From the NCBI GenBank assembly GCA_964036195.1, contig OZ038454.1, forward strand, positions 8,246,001-8,310,000: a stretch of 64,000 nucleotides of DNA, given 5' to 3'. Positions 51,801-64,000 of this stretch are shown here, in pieces (position 1 is the stretch's first letter; each line of letters begins with the position of its first letter). Made by a program: the position numbers and the translations under genes. The notes under the pieces were generated by a model. It had not been told where the DNA came from and did no database searches. It saw nothing but the letters and a program-made list of their open reading frames with translations. The stretch comes from Sphaerolaimus hirsutus (lineage: Eukaryota > Nematoda > Chromadorea > Monhysterida > Sphaerolaimidae).

Positions 51801-54693
51801 TCTGTGTTAAAAACCTTTGTGGCAAAACTTATCATATTTAGCTGTGGGAACGATCACACTAAGTACAAATGTAAATCTTTACCTTACTGTGCGGCAGCAC
51901 GAAAAACTCTAGTCAGACGCGATATTGTAGATTTCAGCGAGAAGGGTGTAGTCCGTAGACTCGCATAAACACTTAAACACAGGCAAATAACACCCCACAA
52001 CAAAACAACAGAACACCCCCTCCAAACTCAGGAAGTGCTTGGCACGCACGGGTTCGACAGCCGCGACGCGGTCACGCTGGTGCACGGGCGCGAGCGGGTG
52101 TCCGAGCTGCTCGCCTTGAACAGCTACATTGACCTCATCATCCCCAGGGGGTCCAATGAGTTGGTGAAACAGGTTGGGATGGGGTTGGGGGTTGGGGTGG
52201 TTTGATGGGTCGGGGATTACCCCCCCCCTCGAATAATTCCCCATTGAGGCATATGGAGAATTTTCTGTCCAATTTGAACAAAAATAGCATGTCAGGTATT
52301 TTGTTAATAAAGCATATTTCATGAAATGAGTTAATATAAATATTCTTTTAAAATTGTGACGAAGAATAATACCCCTCGTGAATAGTCCCCCCTCAAAAAA
52401 GCGACACAAATTGGTCACCAGTGGAATTATCCTTGCGAATACGGTATGTACTTAAATCGAACCTTTTCCACCCAACCTATAAAATAAGAACATACCTAGA
52501 CCTTTACAATACTTTGCATTTCATCTTTTGCCACATCACAATTTTCCCGTCACACAAACAATTGCAAAAACACACCTCCAATCACCATTCTCCCAAACAA
52601 CCCCCTTCAACCCCCCCCCCCCCACCCCCACAGATCCAATCCCAAGCGGGGGGCATCCCGGTGATGGGCCACGCGGACGGCGTGTGCCACGTGTACGTGG
52701 ACAGCGAGTGCGACGAGCAGCTGGCGCTCGACGTGGTGCGCGACTCAAAGTGCAACTACCCGGCCGCGTGCAACGCCATGGAGACGTTGCTGGTGCACAG
52801 GGATTGGCTAGGTTAGAGTGGGGTTGTTGGAGGGTATTAGCCCTTAGCCCATAATACTGACTTGAGCCCAGCTGATACTGCAGTCCGCCCGCACAGGAAA
52901 CGGTGCACGCGGGTTCGATTCCCGCCGGTGGTAGTGTACTTTTTGCACTCTTTCTTGATACCAGTTGTATTGGATAGGGGCGATAGTGGTTCACAATGAA
53001 AGTGTCGTTTGAGGATTCTATTGTCTGATTGAGTTGATAAATAAATTAGGTAAAATTATTCGATTATTAGATTTATTAGATTTTACTGCGGTAGGATTAT
53101 TCGTCCCAGTCTAATTCAACAAAATAATTTTTTAGTAAGTCCGCCGAGTACATCAAATGGCACCATCCAATAGACCCCTCACCAGGGTTGGCAAAATCTC
53201 AGAAAACAATATAAAAAAACGGGAAATTGAAGAATAAAGAAAATAAGATGAAAAAAAATTAAAAAAATTAAATAATGATAAAAAATAAAATACAAATTTT
53301 ATACAGTTTTACTACAATTTTAGTAAAAAGAATTTAATTAAAACCAGTTCTGGTCAAGAACAAAAATAAAAAATAAAATTAAAATAAAATGGAAAGTTGA
53401 AGAATAAAATAAAAATAAAATACAGTTTTTATACAATTTTACTAAAACCAACCCCCCCCCCCAACAGGCACCGGCCTCTTCGACCGCCTCTGCGGTCGAC
53501 TCAAATCCGAGGGCGTCCGCCTACACGCGGGACCCAAGCTGCAGGCGGCGCTCAAGTTCGGCCCGCCCGCCGCCGACTCGCTGCGCATCGAGTACGGCTC
53601 GCTCGAGTGCGCCATCGAGCTGGTCGACGGGGTCAACGATGCCATTAGGCATATACAGCGATATGGAAGTGCCCATACTGATGCTATTGTCACTGATAAT
53701 GGTGGGTGGGCATGGGGGATGGGTTGTTGGAAATTTTGTGGACGCGGGATGACCAGAAAGGATGATTTAAATTTGAAAACTAAAACACATATTGCGTACA
53801 AAAAGAGTAGGCTGGATGGTGCCACGTCACCATTTCAGTTTTCACAGAAGTCACGGTGAAAACTAGTGTGTGTAGGCACAATCTGACCCGAACCAGGCCC
53901 CACTTCGGCAAAATGAGAAGTGAAATGGCAAAAGCGAAGAAATAACTTTTTATTTTTTACTTCGCTTTTGCCAATTCACTTGCCATTTCACGTCGCCTTT
54001 GCGCTTTTACTCCGCATTTGCCATCTCACTTCTCATTTTGCGGAACTGGCACCAGGACATGCATTGTGCATCTGAAACCAACGTTATTACCCGCAGACGA
54101 AACAGCAAAGCGGTTCCTGCACGGCGTGGACAGCGCCTGTGTCTTCCACAACGCCAGCACGCGCTTCGCAGACGGATATCGCTTTGGATTGGGTGGGTGA
54201 AAATATTAAAGGGCGCAAATTGGCAATTTTTAGGAAAAAGGTTGAAAACTGCGTTGTGCATTGTACATATTTATATAGGGAACGGAACTGGTACAATATA
54301 CCTGTACAATATATTTATTATACAACTGCATAGTAAATGTTGGCGGCCGCGCCCAAATATTGGCGCTGCGCAGACTAGTTCAGTGCCAGTAAAATTCGGA
54401 TTTTGGTTAACTCATATATGGGTTTTGAACGCATTGAATTTGCCGCGAAGAGAGACAAACCCCCCCCCCCCCCCACAGGCGCCGAAGTGGGCATCAGCAC
54501 GGGCAAACTGCACGCGCGCGGCCCCGTCGGCGTGGAGGGCCTGCTCACCACCAAGTGGGTGCTGCGCGGCCACGGCCACACCGTGACCGACTTCGAGCCG
54601 ACCGACGGCCAGCCGCCGCGCTGCACTTATGTCCATCAGGAATTGGCCCCTGGGGAGGATTGGATGGAGGATGAGAGTGGGCAGAGCGAGTAG
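33874..54693 (+). CDS. Delta-1-pyrroline-5-carboxylate synthase
   Basis: The bifunctional mitochondrial enzyme phosphorylates glutamate (N-terminal glutamate 5-kinase) and reduces glutamyl-5-phosphate with NADPH (C-terminal reductase), feeding proline and ornithine synthesis. Exons: 33874-34014, 47119-47310, 47758-47935, 48348-48403, 48473-48619, 49032-49220, 49611-49803, 50146-50292, 50607-50761, 51376-51534, 52032-52172, 52634-52811, 53468-53701, 54097-54192, 54479-54693. All phases agree and give 806 residues, close to the usual size of about 795. Exon 1 encodes an arginine-rich, acid-free leader typical of mitochondrial import. The kinase part shows [26 protein letters not shown] and NANDAV. 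The reductase part shows LAVFESRPD, the [11 protein letters not shown] segment, the [14 protein letters not shown] catalytic cysteine region and [14 protein letters not shown]. Intron 1 holds a 12.3-kb BEL element. Intron 3 is a transposon with a TG 3' end. The exon 8 donor (CCTA then GTTGGT) is weak. Confidence 0.94.
34257..34351. repeat. Miniature C-tract element in P5CS intron 1
   Basis: Ends TACCATATTTCCTCAAAATA and GTAGTTCGAGGAAAAACGGT bound only 95 bp: nearly two terminal repeats joined with no core. Confidence 0.6.
34405..34625. mobile_element. GGCAGTCCC-family MITE in P5CS intron 1
   Basis: A 221-bp hairpin with ends GGGCAGTCCCGAGCCCTGTA and GGGCTTGGGATTGCCA, flanked by CCAGG (34400-34404) and CCAGC (34626-34630). 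It is the longer subtype with repeated TTGACTTTACATTTGACA. Very similar to 8899-9121. Confidence 0.8.
34724..35823 (+). repeat. 5' long terminal repeat of BEL element
   Basis: Starts TGTGTAACATTATCG and ends CCGTATTATTTTACA. It contains a GC-rich strip near 35000-35035 (GGGCCGGGCCCGCGCG). It should hold the element's promoter and polyadenylation signals; AATAAA occurs at about 35600. Confidence 0.93.
36103..45822 (+). CDS. BEL/Pao polyprotein: gag-pol plus env-like region
   Basis: 3,239 codons without a stop. Domains by rough residue: BEL-type gag (DUF1759-like, 205-370), three CCHC zinc knuckles (about 490-560), retroviral-type protease with FFDTGCEYS (about 780), reverse transcriptase (about 1030-1290) whose catalytic box is YVDN in place of the usual YVDD, a Pao/A17-type region and RNase H (CDASKDG near 1416), integrase with an HHCC zinc finger (about 1795-1840) and D-D-E core (DYMG 1868, SDNAP 1930, YERM about 1961), and DUF5641 (2110-2205). 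After this come a signal-like hydrophobic stretch (about 2270-2290), a cysteine-bearing ectodomain, one membrane helix (about 2842-2862) and a basic tail of about 375 residues with a PPPY motif. Env-like regions occur in several BEL lineages; function is not implied. The YVDN box may affect activity. Confidence 0.93.
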   Translation: MADERICAQRAAAAAAAMPASNVEEFDTAHPLTQHSRALTGVRNGVLRFTSKPIPKIVKDESQPAAVNIRAAEEVLELLQAYGYQAEMKRSDLSTAMDKFTTTVQDYITSLDRDEDGVAEEIKSANAKLERALYSGSNNAMMLMDELESRIASAQAHIKSAERLILSLKGQSTVDLTTQPLSQPPYNNVNMGSSSQPSQPETLLKLPKIELAKYSGDPLEWAAWWEIFRAQIHDRANLSMGMKYTYLKLSLTGPAAELLAGLKGDGRDYITAVTMLQSNFGETHRVQAALWDKLYSLEKPSSRGDSLTNFTRTLLSTLNQLKERGESVDSGAVLRIIRGYLPDNIVLAVTEEHRNSMRTAVTGDTELTVVRFVDALTTIARARLDAMKTEQQSSQSSTVVQKSQNSSVKKPQNGGGWQQQKKKGNKSQNTFSKPKPIHNTVAFAGTNANAGKSQGKNKDSTQPPRTPAIGAISQKQSSQPAANYRQPKFECLFCGVKEHYTTDCPQYVTPRERTERLRALGDVCTRCTRRGHQAAQCTQQLSCYYCRQIGQHHGAFCPTRQAPARRQVNNSQNKAFVKATSANFVNAQVITTGAASSHAPPSYPPSHTEPMSVCVIPPDENDFRWRQNTLYQLDMDGPLDMGEWPRPANAQQAKAQEEARKYHSENELWTTLRANLIQEGTDMETVEAKIRGFQQKRYEVYPHLNPNQMSSSVPLQPSHRPTVEVLSAQAGYGNLNPATRQQAEQECEFDFAPIVRLQVAQASLINKDAELNRVTDPLLIFFDTGCEYSYIKASVANEYNFENKGDVVLQMNVFATKTPVTVNTFLVEAVMPIYKHVDNKGNMLQIPLTLRAVDNLATYACPPPLSQDDKTVIYIVYGDHAQEQFAEPLELTEMTDEFCHKLCQPDVVIGQDYYWKFDIRPTEIELPSGLIIVESILGLMLGGNASSQSFVTTPDISPHQFMVSCSSHASSAVAVGQETLFQFHSLESIGITDDPLSHDDDIAEQLILESITLDPETGRYSVDWPFKSTIQELPTNNAEAFRRFLSLLKRFRKDPDLFATYAKVISDQLHKGVIEPVYGSQDGLQEHILPHQPVLTPGRSTTCRIVYDGSAGKPSLNNCLFRGPVLTPLALGLMLRFRAGKVVLLADIEKAFLQIALHPKSRAFTKFYWLRDDTIPSHEDNIQMMQFTRVLFGLTCSPSILSTVIKYHLEEELAHMHPAETNERMKLELLLNSIYVDNLVISVDDDKYAIQLYRLIKAVFARANFNMREWMTNSPMVSEKIKPDDLNPKKSQYIKVMGLVYNHIEDTIAVPAPKKDFTLIVTATRRNLNKLLASTYDPIGVTAPALFRLKFRVSQIIQRCNITTWDELIEDPEADDLLDDLKRHLSSISQIKFPRSFHSFGIDVKAVTRPLELHVFCDASKDGYAVCAYLRQQAISPDEYGYEDDRYFSGFLTARTKLAPLPSKQGQPLTITRLELLGVTIGAQLIDYLHHELVELGGWKIHSNFLWTDSTVVIGWLYTAKPLATFVNNRVTKIHSLMSKHCIQICKVATKDNPADIASRGCTFDQLMIETMWFTGPTFLAEPLTSTMLDISQYQAQPVTEELAKGDIHINRPLYAGAVTSQPVSQPDSQPANALAQQVPVNLDPNLSQNVTPQNPFVESRQRHIPSNPFEIDIRRFSTLSKLLRTVVYLLRVKTYWLNRSMHKAAKRESEYLSKPITQADLNEAFRHVLRISQAEECASCISQAQLGKHHMLKWDAWNNLLYCVTRVSHKEHRNPSLFYYLPKTGWLTTLVVTHFHELAGHSGMLHTLADLREHCWLSSAKQVVAKILRKCVTCRKAEGGPFTLPDFHTLPVTRTQSQIKPFQHIGIDYMGPLVYSQNGTRHSQHILLLTCFSTRAIHLESTNSVSTADTIMALNRFISRRGMPDTIWSDNAPAFKNCVKMLPDVKWHFITANSPWQGGVYERMVGLVKRLLKKACGRRCLTWHEFLTVMLDVEFSVNTRPLSYLSNTDIGAAILRPIHFLWGTPPPCYMDEKCELELDSTTIEPMRKIPKEEWERMTDGSFNLTPSQIEKTYTLTPPRVNDVNCIDEIALNSVPEKDRDDITLLWDQIRHNREVLWYEWSRQYIDLLKDRAKNQRLKKGTINEAPKRGQVVLITDDKQPRGMWQMGRVHEIHVSSDGKIRAVTVLSSNGRRTRRSPSNLVPLEIDTEDGVEYKIDTEVKDDDNSQPSPDKGDDSQTDKSHQQSQSSQQDARRANPRRTCRYTGTYSFWGNVSHLMALSLLIQSKLANALTWTDQYHKTFNLCHKTRTGHAIQLPEKVTCHFPQVTAIEDIVVSIWTLRVQPQTTPIYRCFQQEHTIVTYMSLVGGKAMLPPEIIKNHRVTTYDCMIAYQNKTWKGEPLIKIGHALWSTNKSLHIDYCYFCHNLSNTVMNFHIEEGVVASLDGKKIVSEIQDLSHCNPQAGYCYDSDNGVSLWKATAFNKQCAFQEIGQFDAQYSQNHYIVEKLQAAFSVTWRSQQFPNNAECVPKDAKYIDQGSAFIQFLRYQLKKLKKPPTEKAPLHFKLAPNLDVGVFHLLTARQQYEVDKIAHLEQKQFGSIWQQLCHIRQTQLDIIHAIVTFNPTLGLRALLGRQNLYAEWHGDILMFWDCKPVTAEIIYFQHEYNNTCYKFLPVKVTNHPHIMFVAPGTNDLITHSPIDHCLMKDHKYYQLNDNSWANENGPTNLHVTKLPIELIWAGSWKPFTLNVSGSPGVSMTDIAFSIMAAHHHFQNLQRLEQQVTRSVDYIATKSNDPKAVQAYIAGIGQGVGAYFEGVGKELGHIIHGSVTGGASALDTLLTGPLQTAVNIILIIITIACIGYIGYVYMQWRLVTGRGMLPDIKGFFRRKGRRDRSPNNRGPRPFNKEKSVSDGDVTARRNRQVASTNPLCQIKPSHNRQVRHSYLQSLSHPSNEFLHSNCFQDARYSLDRIPRSVIVPNAPKKSKWRRGRAGSQNLHPPASHNRRARHQTPDSQSPSLSQRKSQWKTRSLTASPCKSDSRDSLESQGSQVSRNCHTKHFPLYPKLFTNSITSIKNWSNQKLNDLKRSVTFLKQTPSQSDIELGEMEESHDQELDPPPYHLTNSTQSLHSVRPHSQPPMSPCYQANCLQHRSNGSPPSRRRRSSTRPTRSDKPSRGSPKNLRSSPTGRDDQRGPQKTRRPDTGKAASLRRMPSNPWTSIMRRAGKMPASKTPTICYHRSDESITGV
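44658..45800 (+). CDS. Overlapping 380-codon open frame in env tail
   Basis: A second frame, offset from the polyprotein, stays open across the whole region encoding the membrane helix and cytoplasmic tail. Its product is basic and serine/glutamine-rich at first ([13 protein letters not shown]) and strongly acidic at the end ([20 protein letters not shown]). The acidic, helix-prone last third looks less like random sequence than most shadow frames. It has no obvious start context of its own, so it would need splicing or frameshifting. It may also be an accident of low-complexity sequence. Confidence 0.3.
   Translation: MYWVYWLCLHAVAARNRQGYAARHQGLFPKKGQKGQKPKQQGPPSVQQGKIGKRRRRNRQKKPTSGFNKPALSNQTVTQSSSSSQLPSKFVTPLKRVSPFKLLSGRTVQPRSDPPIGYSTERAEEIEMETGARRVTKPAPSCESQPQSSSPNARLTVTEPVTTEVTMEDAIPDREPLQKRLKRFAGVAGLPGEQKLSHKTFSFIPQTFHKFNNINQKLVKSKVKRSKKICDLPQTNTFTVRHRARRDGRKSRSRTRSPTVPFDQFNSITSQCTTSFTTSHVPLLSSQLLAASEQWQPTEPSKTIVDETDALRQAFERLAEESEKLPNWPGRPAGAPEDQAPGHREGSQPEEDAVEPMDEHHEEGRENAGVEDADDLLPQE
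45906..47005 (+). repeat. 3' long terminal repeat of BEL element
   Basis: Same length as the 5' copy and nearly identical. The preceding strip, ATTCTAGTTTCGGGAG, is a weak polypurine tract. The polyprotein stop lies 83 bases upstream. Confidence 0.93.
47936..48347 (+). mobile_element. Transposon forming a GT...TG intron of P5CS
   Basis: Conserved kinase coding sequence is cut between ...AGTGGGATGCCTG and GACTCATGAGCCTATAC; joined, it reads SGMPGLMSLYE with the phase correct. The 412-bp insert has inverted ends (TGGAGAATTGAATTAACCCG then GACGAGTTTTTGTCGG; and CCGAAAAACTTGTCGG then ACAAATTTAATTCTATCG) flanked by the direct repeat CTGG (47933-47936 and 48345-48348). As an intron it starts GTGGAG and ends CGCTG, not AG. 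The next AG downstream (ATGAG) would break the frame. It carries a half TGCCAGTCCC-family copy and a GCGCCA-type hAT element. Confidence 0.82.
48079..48236. mobile_element. Short GCGCCA-type hAT-like MITE, nested
   Basis: A 158-bp element with ends TTGTGATGTGAAAAGCGCC and GGCGCTTTTACATCACTA, flanked by GTCCCGAG and GTTCCGAG (7 of 8). It is inserted in a GGCAGTCCC-family terminus (48066-48078 resuming at 48245), which itself lies inside the P5CS intron-forming element. Confidence 0.8.
48620..49031. other. P5CS intron 5
   Basis: AT-rich intron with fragments of TGTCAAATGTCATGTAAAATGCCC family sequence near 48845-48890 and a C-rich acceptor tract. No other feature. Confidence 0.5.
49310..50014. 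repeat. C-tract element ends on both sides of P5CS exon 7
   Basis: TACCGTATCTACTCAAATAA at 49311 and TTTAATCGAGGACATACGGTA ending at 50014 are in the correct inverted orientation to be the two ends of one element, yet P5CS exon 7 (49611-49803) lies between them. They may be two truncated copies; the alternative is an element that grew around an exon. Confidence 0.4.
50438..50531. repeat. 90-bp MITE in P5CS intron
   Basis: TTAGGTTGGAAAGAACGTTC is mirrored by AACTTTCTTTCCAACCTAAT, with TCAGTTTCTGC/GCAGAAACTGG further in. TA at both edges suggests a mariner-type target. Confidence 0.65.
50821..50972. mobile_element. TGCCAGTCC-family MITE in P5CS intron 9
   Basis: Hairpin with ends TGCCAGTCCAGACCCTGTAA and GGAGTCGTGGACTGCCC and palindromic centre AACGTACGTTTGCC. 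It lies within a larger intron (50762-51375), so it did not create the intron. Confidence 0.7.
51181..51332. mobile_element. TGCCAGTCC-family MITE in P5CS intron 9, second copy
   Basis: Ends GGGGCCCCCAGACCCTGTAA and ACAGGGTATGGGAGTGGCAC. The flanks CCTGG and CCAGT do not match as a duplication. Its right end lies 43 bases before exon 10. Confidence 0.65.
52215..52446. repeat. C-tract element in P5CS intron
   Basis: CCCCCCCTCGAATAATTCCC at the left; GGAATTATCCTTGCGAATAC then GGTA at the right. The core TTGTTAATAAAGCATATTTC is shared with 13428-14313 and 14501-14738. Confidence 0.55.
52862..52935 (+). other. tRNA-like sequence with A- and B-box matches
   Basis: TGAGCCCAGCTGAT (A-box-like) is followed 35 bases later by GGGTTCGATTCCC, a B box with a perfect five-pair T stem (GCGGG/CCCGC). 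I cannot fold a full acceptor or D stem, so a tRNA pseudogene or the head of a tRNA-derived SINE in P5CS intron 12 is likelier than a working tRNA. Confidence 0.35.
53898..54051. mobile_element. MITE, AGTTCCGCAA family, in P5CS intron
   Basis: A 154-bp hairpin with arms containing GAGAAGTGAAATGGCAAA and its complement, flanked by exact CCAGG (53893-53897 and 54052-54056). It lies in intron 13, 45 bases before exon 14. Confidence 0.85.
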
Positions 54694-56123
54694 GAGGGAT
54701 TTCTTTCGTGATGGGATTGGGTGGGAGGATGTATTTACTGTACTGTCATGAGGGCCACGGGTCAGTGTTGAAAATGGAACCATCGCGACGCTTTTTATAT
54801 TTAAATGCATAAATAAATACTGGAAAAATAAATAATGTGGAAAAATGACAGGGCATTGGCTAGCTATTCTTTGTGTAATGGTAAAAGCGTATTGAAAATT
54901 TTGGAGCTTGCCATACTGCACAACAAAAGCCAGCTGCTCTGGCACCGAGAATTCGCATAACGTCAACTGACATACGTTTTACTGTGAATTACCATCTTTT
55001 ATATCTACCGTTTTTCTTGTAATAGACGGGCGGGTCTCCAATCGAAGGGCGGGTAAAAAGTTGACGAAATAAAATAGAAGCGCGCCCTTCTATTAGAAGA
55101 AATACGGTAGTCTGCCGAGAGCCTGCGAACTTTGCTTTTTTGCAATGAGGAAATGTATTTATGAAGCCGTGGACATTTGCGCACACTGGACATCACGCGA
55201 CATATGGCGCCACCATGCTGCAACCATTGTCCGCTGAGCACATGTCCACTGGGTGCAAATGTCCAGCGGTTATTCGCCCGTATGACCAGTCATTTTGAAA
55301 ATTTAACGCTTCGCGCAATTTACCGTTATTAACCGGATATACCGTACCGTAATCGACGTCTTCACTGTTTTCCACTCTGTTGATCAATAATTCTACAGTA
55401 ATTCTATTTATTCATATTCGCATTTTTCGGGTGCCCACATCATATTTAAATCCGCATTTTTTCAGCGACGGTTATGCAAACTGGGACAGATTTCTACATA
55501 TAAATAAAAAAATCGGCCGCGTCCAAGCAGTTGAATAAATCAAGAATCCAAAGAAGTAAACTCAACAAACTCCACGTGTCAGGTAAAAAAGCACTCACAC
55601 AGACAAACATAGCCATAGTATTGATCACAACAGTATGCAACGGTATGTTTCCGGAAAGTTGATAGACAATTGAAATCCACCTACTTCTTCCAACAATTAA
55701 ATTTTACGTTAATTTCAATTCACTTTACGCCAAAAAGAATTATTTAACACTTATTTTACCAGATCACAACGGTGATAACATACTATCAGCGACTTCGGGC
55801 CCACACACATTAGTTGACATCGCAAATATATGTCAACTGAATGTCAACCAAATAACACGAAACATTTTTAAAGCATCACACACAACAGAAACAATGATAA
55901 GCAAGTGTCACGATATAAAATTAACAACGCTCTACCACATAGGAGAGAAGTTGAAATCACATAATAGACCAAAATTGAGTTGACACTAATCTTGATGTCA
56001 ACTAGTGTGTCAGTGGGGCCCGTTGTGACAACCTCATAAATAATGATGAAATAAACATTTTCGAGTAAACTTACAAACAATTATTGATCTACAGAAATAA
56101 TAAGTCCAAAATATTTTCCCTTA
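54694..56123. other. Intergenic region between convergent P5CS and DHX15
   Basis: P5CS 3' flank contains AATAAATAAATAC near 54811 as a possible polyadenylation signal. A GTTCTATTGGAGG-type element with ends TACCGTTTTTCTTGTAATAG and TAGAAGAAATACGGTA spans 55005-55110. An inverted repeat with GGGCCCACACACATTAGTTG and its complement spans about 55790-56022. Confidence 0.5.
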
Positions 56124-63817
<7,694 letters not shown>

Positions 63818-64000
63818 TTAAAAAAAAGTAAAACGAAGCTCAAATGAGCTTCACAAAGGGCAGATCTTTGGAGTATCGGTAACGGTATTTTGACGTATTT
63901 TGGGGGGATGTTTGGAGGTTCACAAAACAAAAGTAAATATAAATCACAAATAAACTGCTCAACTGCATTTATAATACTTTCGTCTGGTGTTGACCACTGT

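Overview
The window is animal nuclear DNA, most likely from an arthropod. Three split protein genes with GT-AG introns sit in AT-rich, transposon-packed DNA: a vesicular monoamine transporter (Vmat, minus strand, 5452-15334), the bifunctional mitochondrial proline-synthesis enzyme P5CS (plus strand, 33874-54693) and the C-terminal four fifths of the DEAH-box helicase DHX15/Prp43 (minus strand, 56124-63802, running off the right edge). The animal call rests on VMAT plus a BEL/Pao retrotransposon; arthropod is an inference from the general look of P5CS and VMAT. Two short plus-strand exons at 734-997 belong to a gene I do not recognise.

Layout: 1-5.4 kb, one unrecognised two-exon fragment and several inverted-repeat elements; 5.4-15.3 kb, Vmat with about 14 exons; 15.3-33.9 kb, a gene-poor spacer between the divergent Vmat and P5CS, largely filled by hAT-like non-autonomous elements, C-tract elements and a long palindrome; 33.9-54.7 kb, P5CS with 15 exons, its first intron split open by a complete 12.3-kb BEL/Pao element with an env-like region; 56.1-63.8 kb, DHX15, with a 1.45-kb foldback in one intron. 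The genes are unrelated in function: transmitter packaging, proline/ornithine synthesis, and spliceosome disassembly plus ribosome biogenesis.

The main discovery is that small inverted-repeat elements are themselves introns here. One family has ends TGCCAGTCCC and inserts with a CCAGG-type target duplication. Landing in CCAGG on the coding strand, it makes a perfect intron: the duplicated G plus the element's T gives the 5' GT, and the duplicated CAG gives the 3' AG (Vmat intron 11693-11884). The same 192-bp unit lies in Vmat at 7866-8057, and a different inverted-repeat element lies in P5CS at 47936-48347, but both landed in C(C)TGG. Exact removal restores both conserved reading frames, yet the resulting introns run GT...TG. 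Either this organism splices transposon-derived introns with a TG 3' end or by a hairpin-guided route, or these alleles are broken. A fourth, aged copy forms the Vmat intron 12905-13256.

Nesting is dense and gives a relative history: an introner-type element inside a hAT-like element inside another hAT-like element inside a Vmat intron; the BEL element inside an introner-type element inside P5CS intron 1; a palindrome inside a C-tract element inside Vmat. All exon boundaries were set by eye from splice consensus, phase and homology to remembered family features; no alignment or RNA evidence was available.
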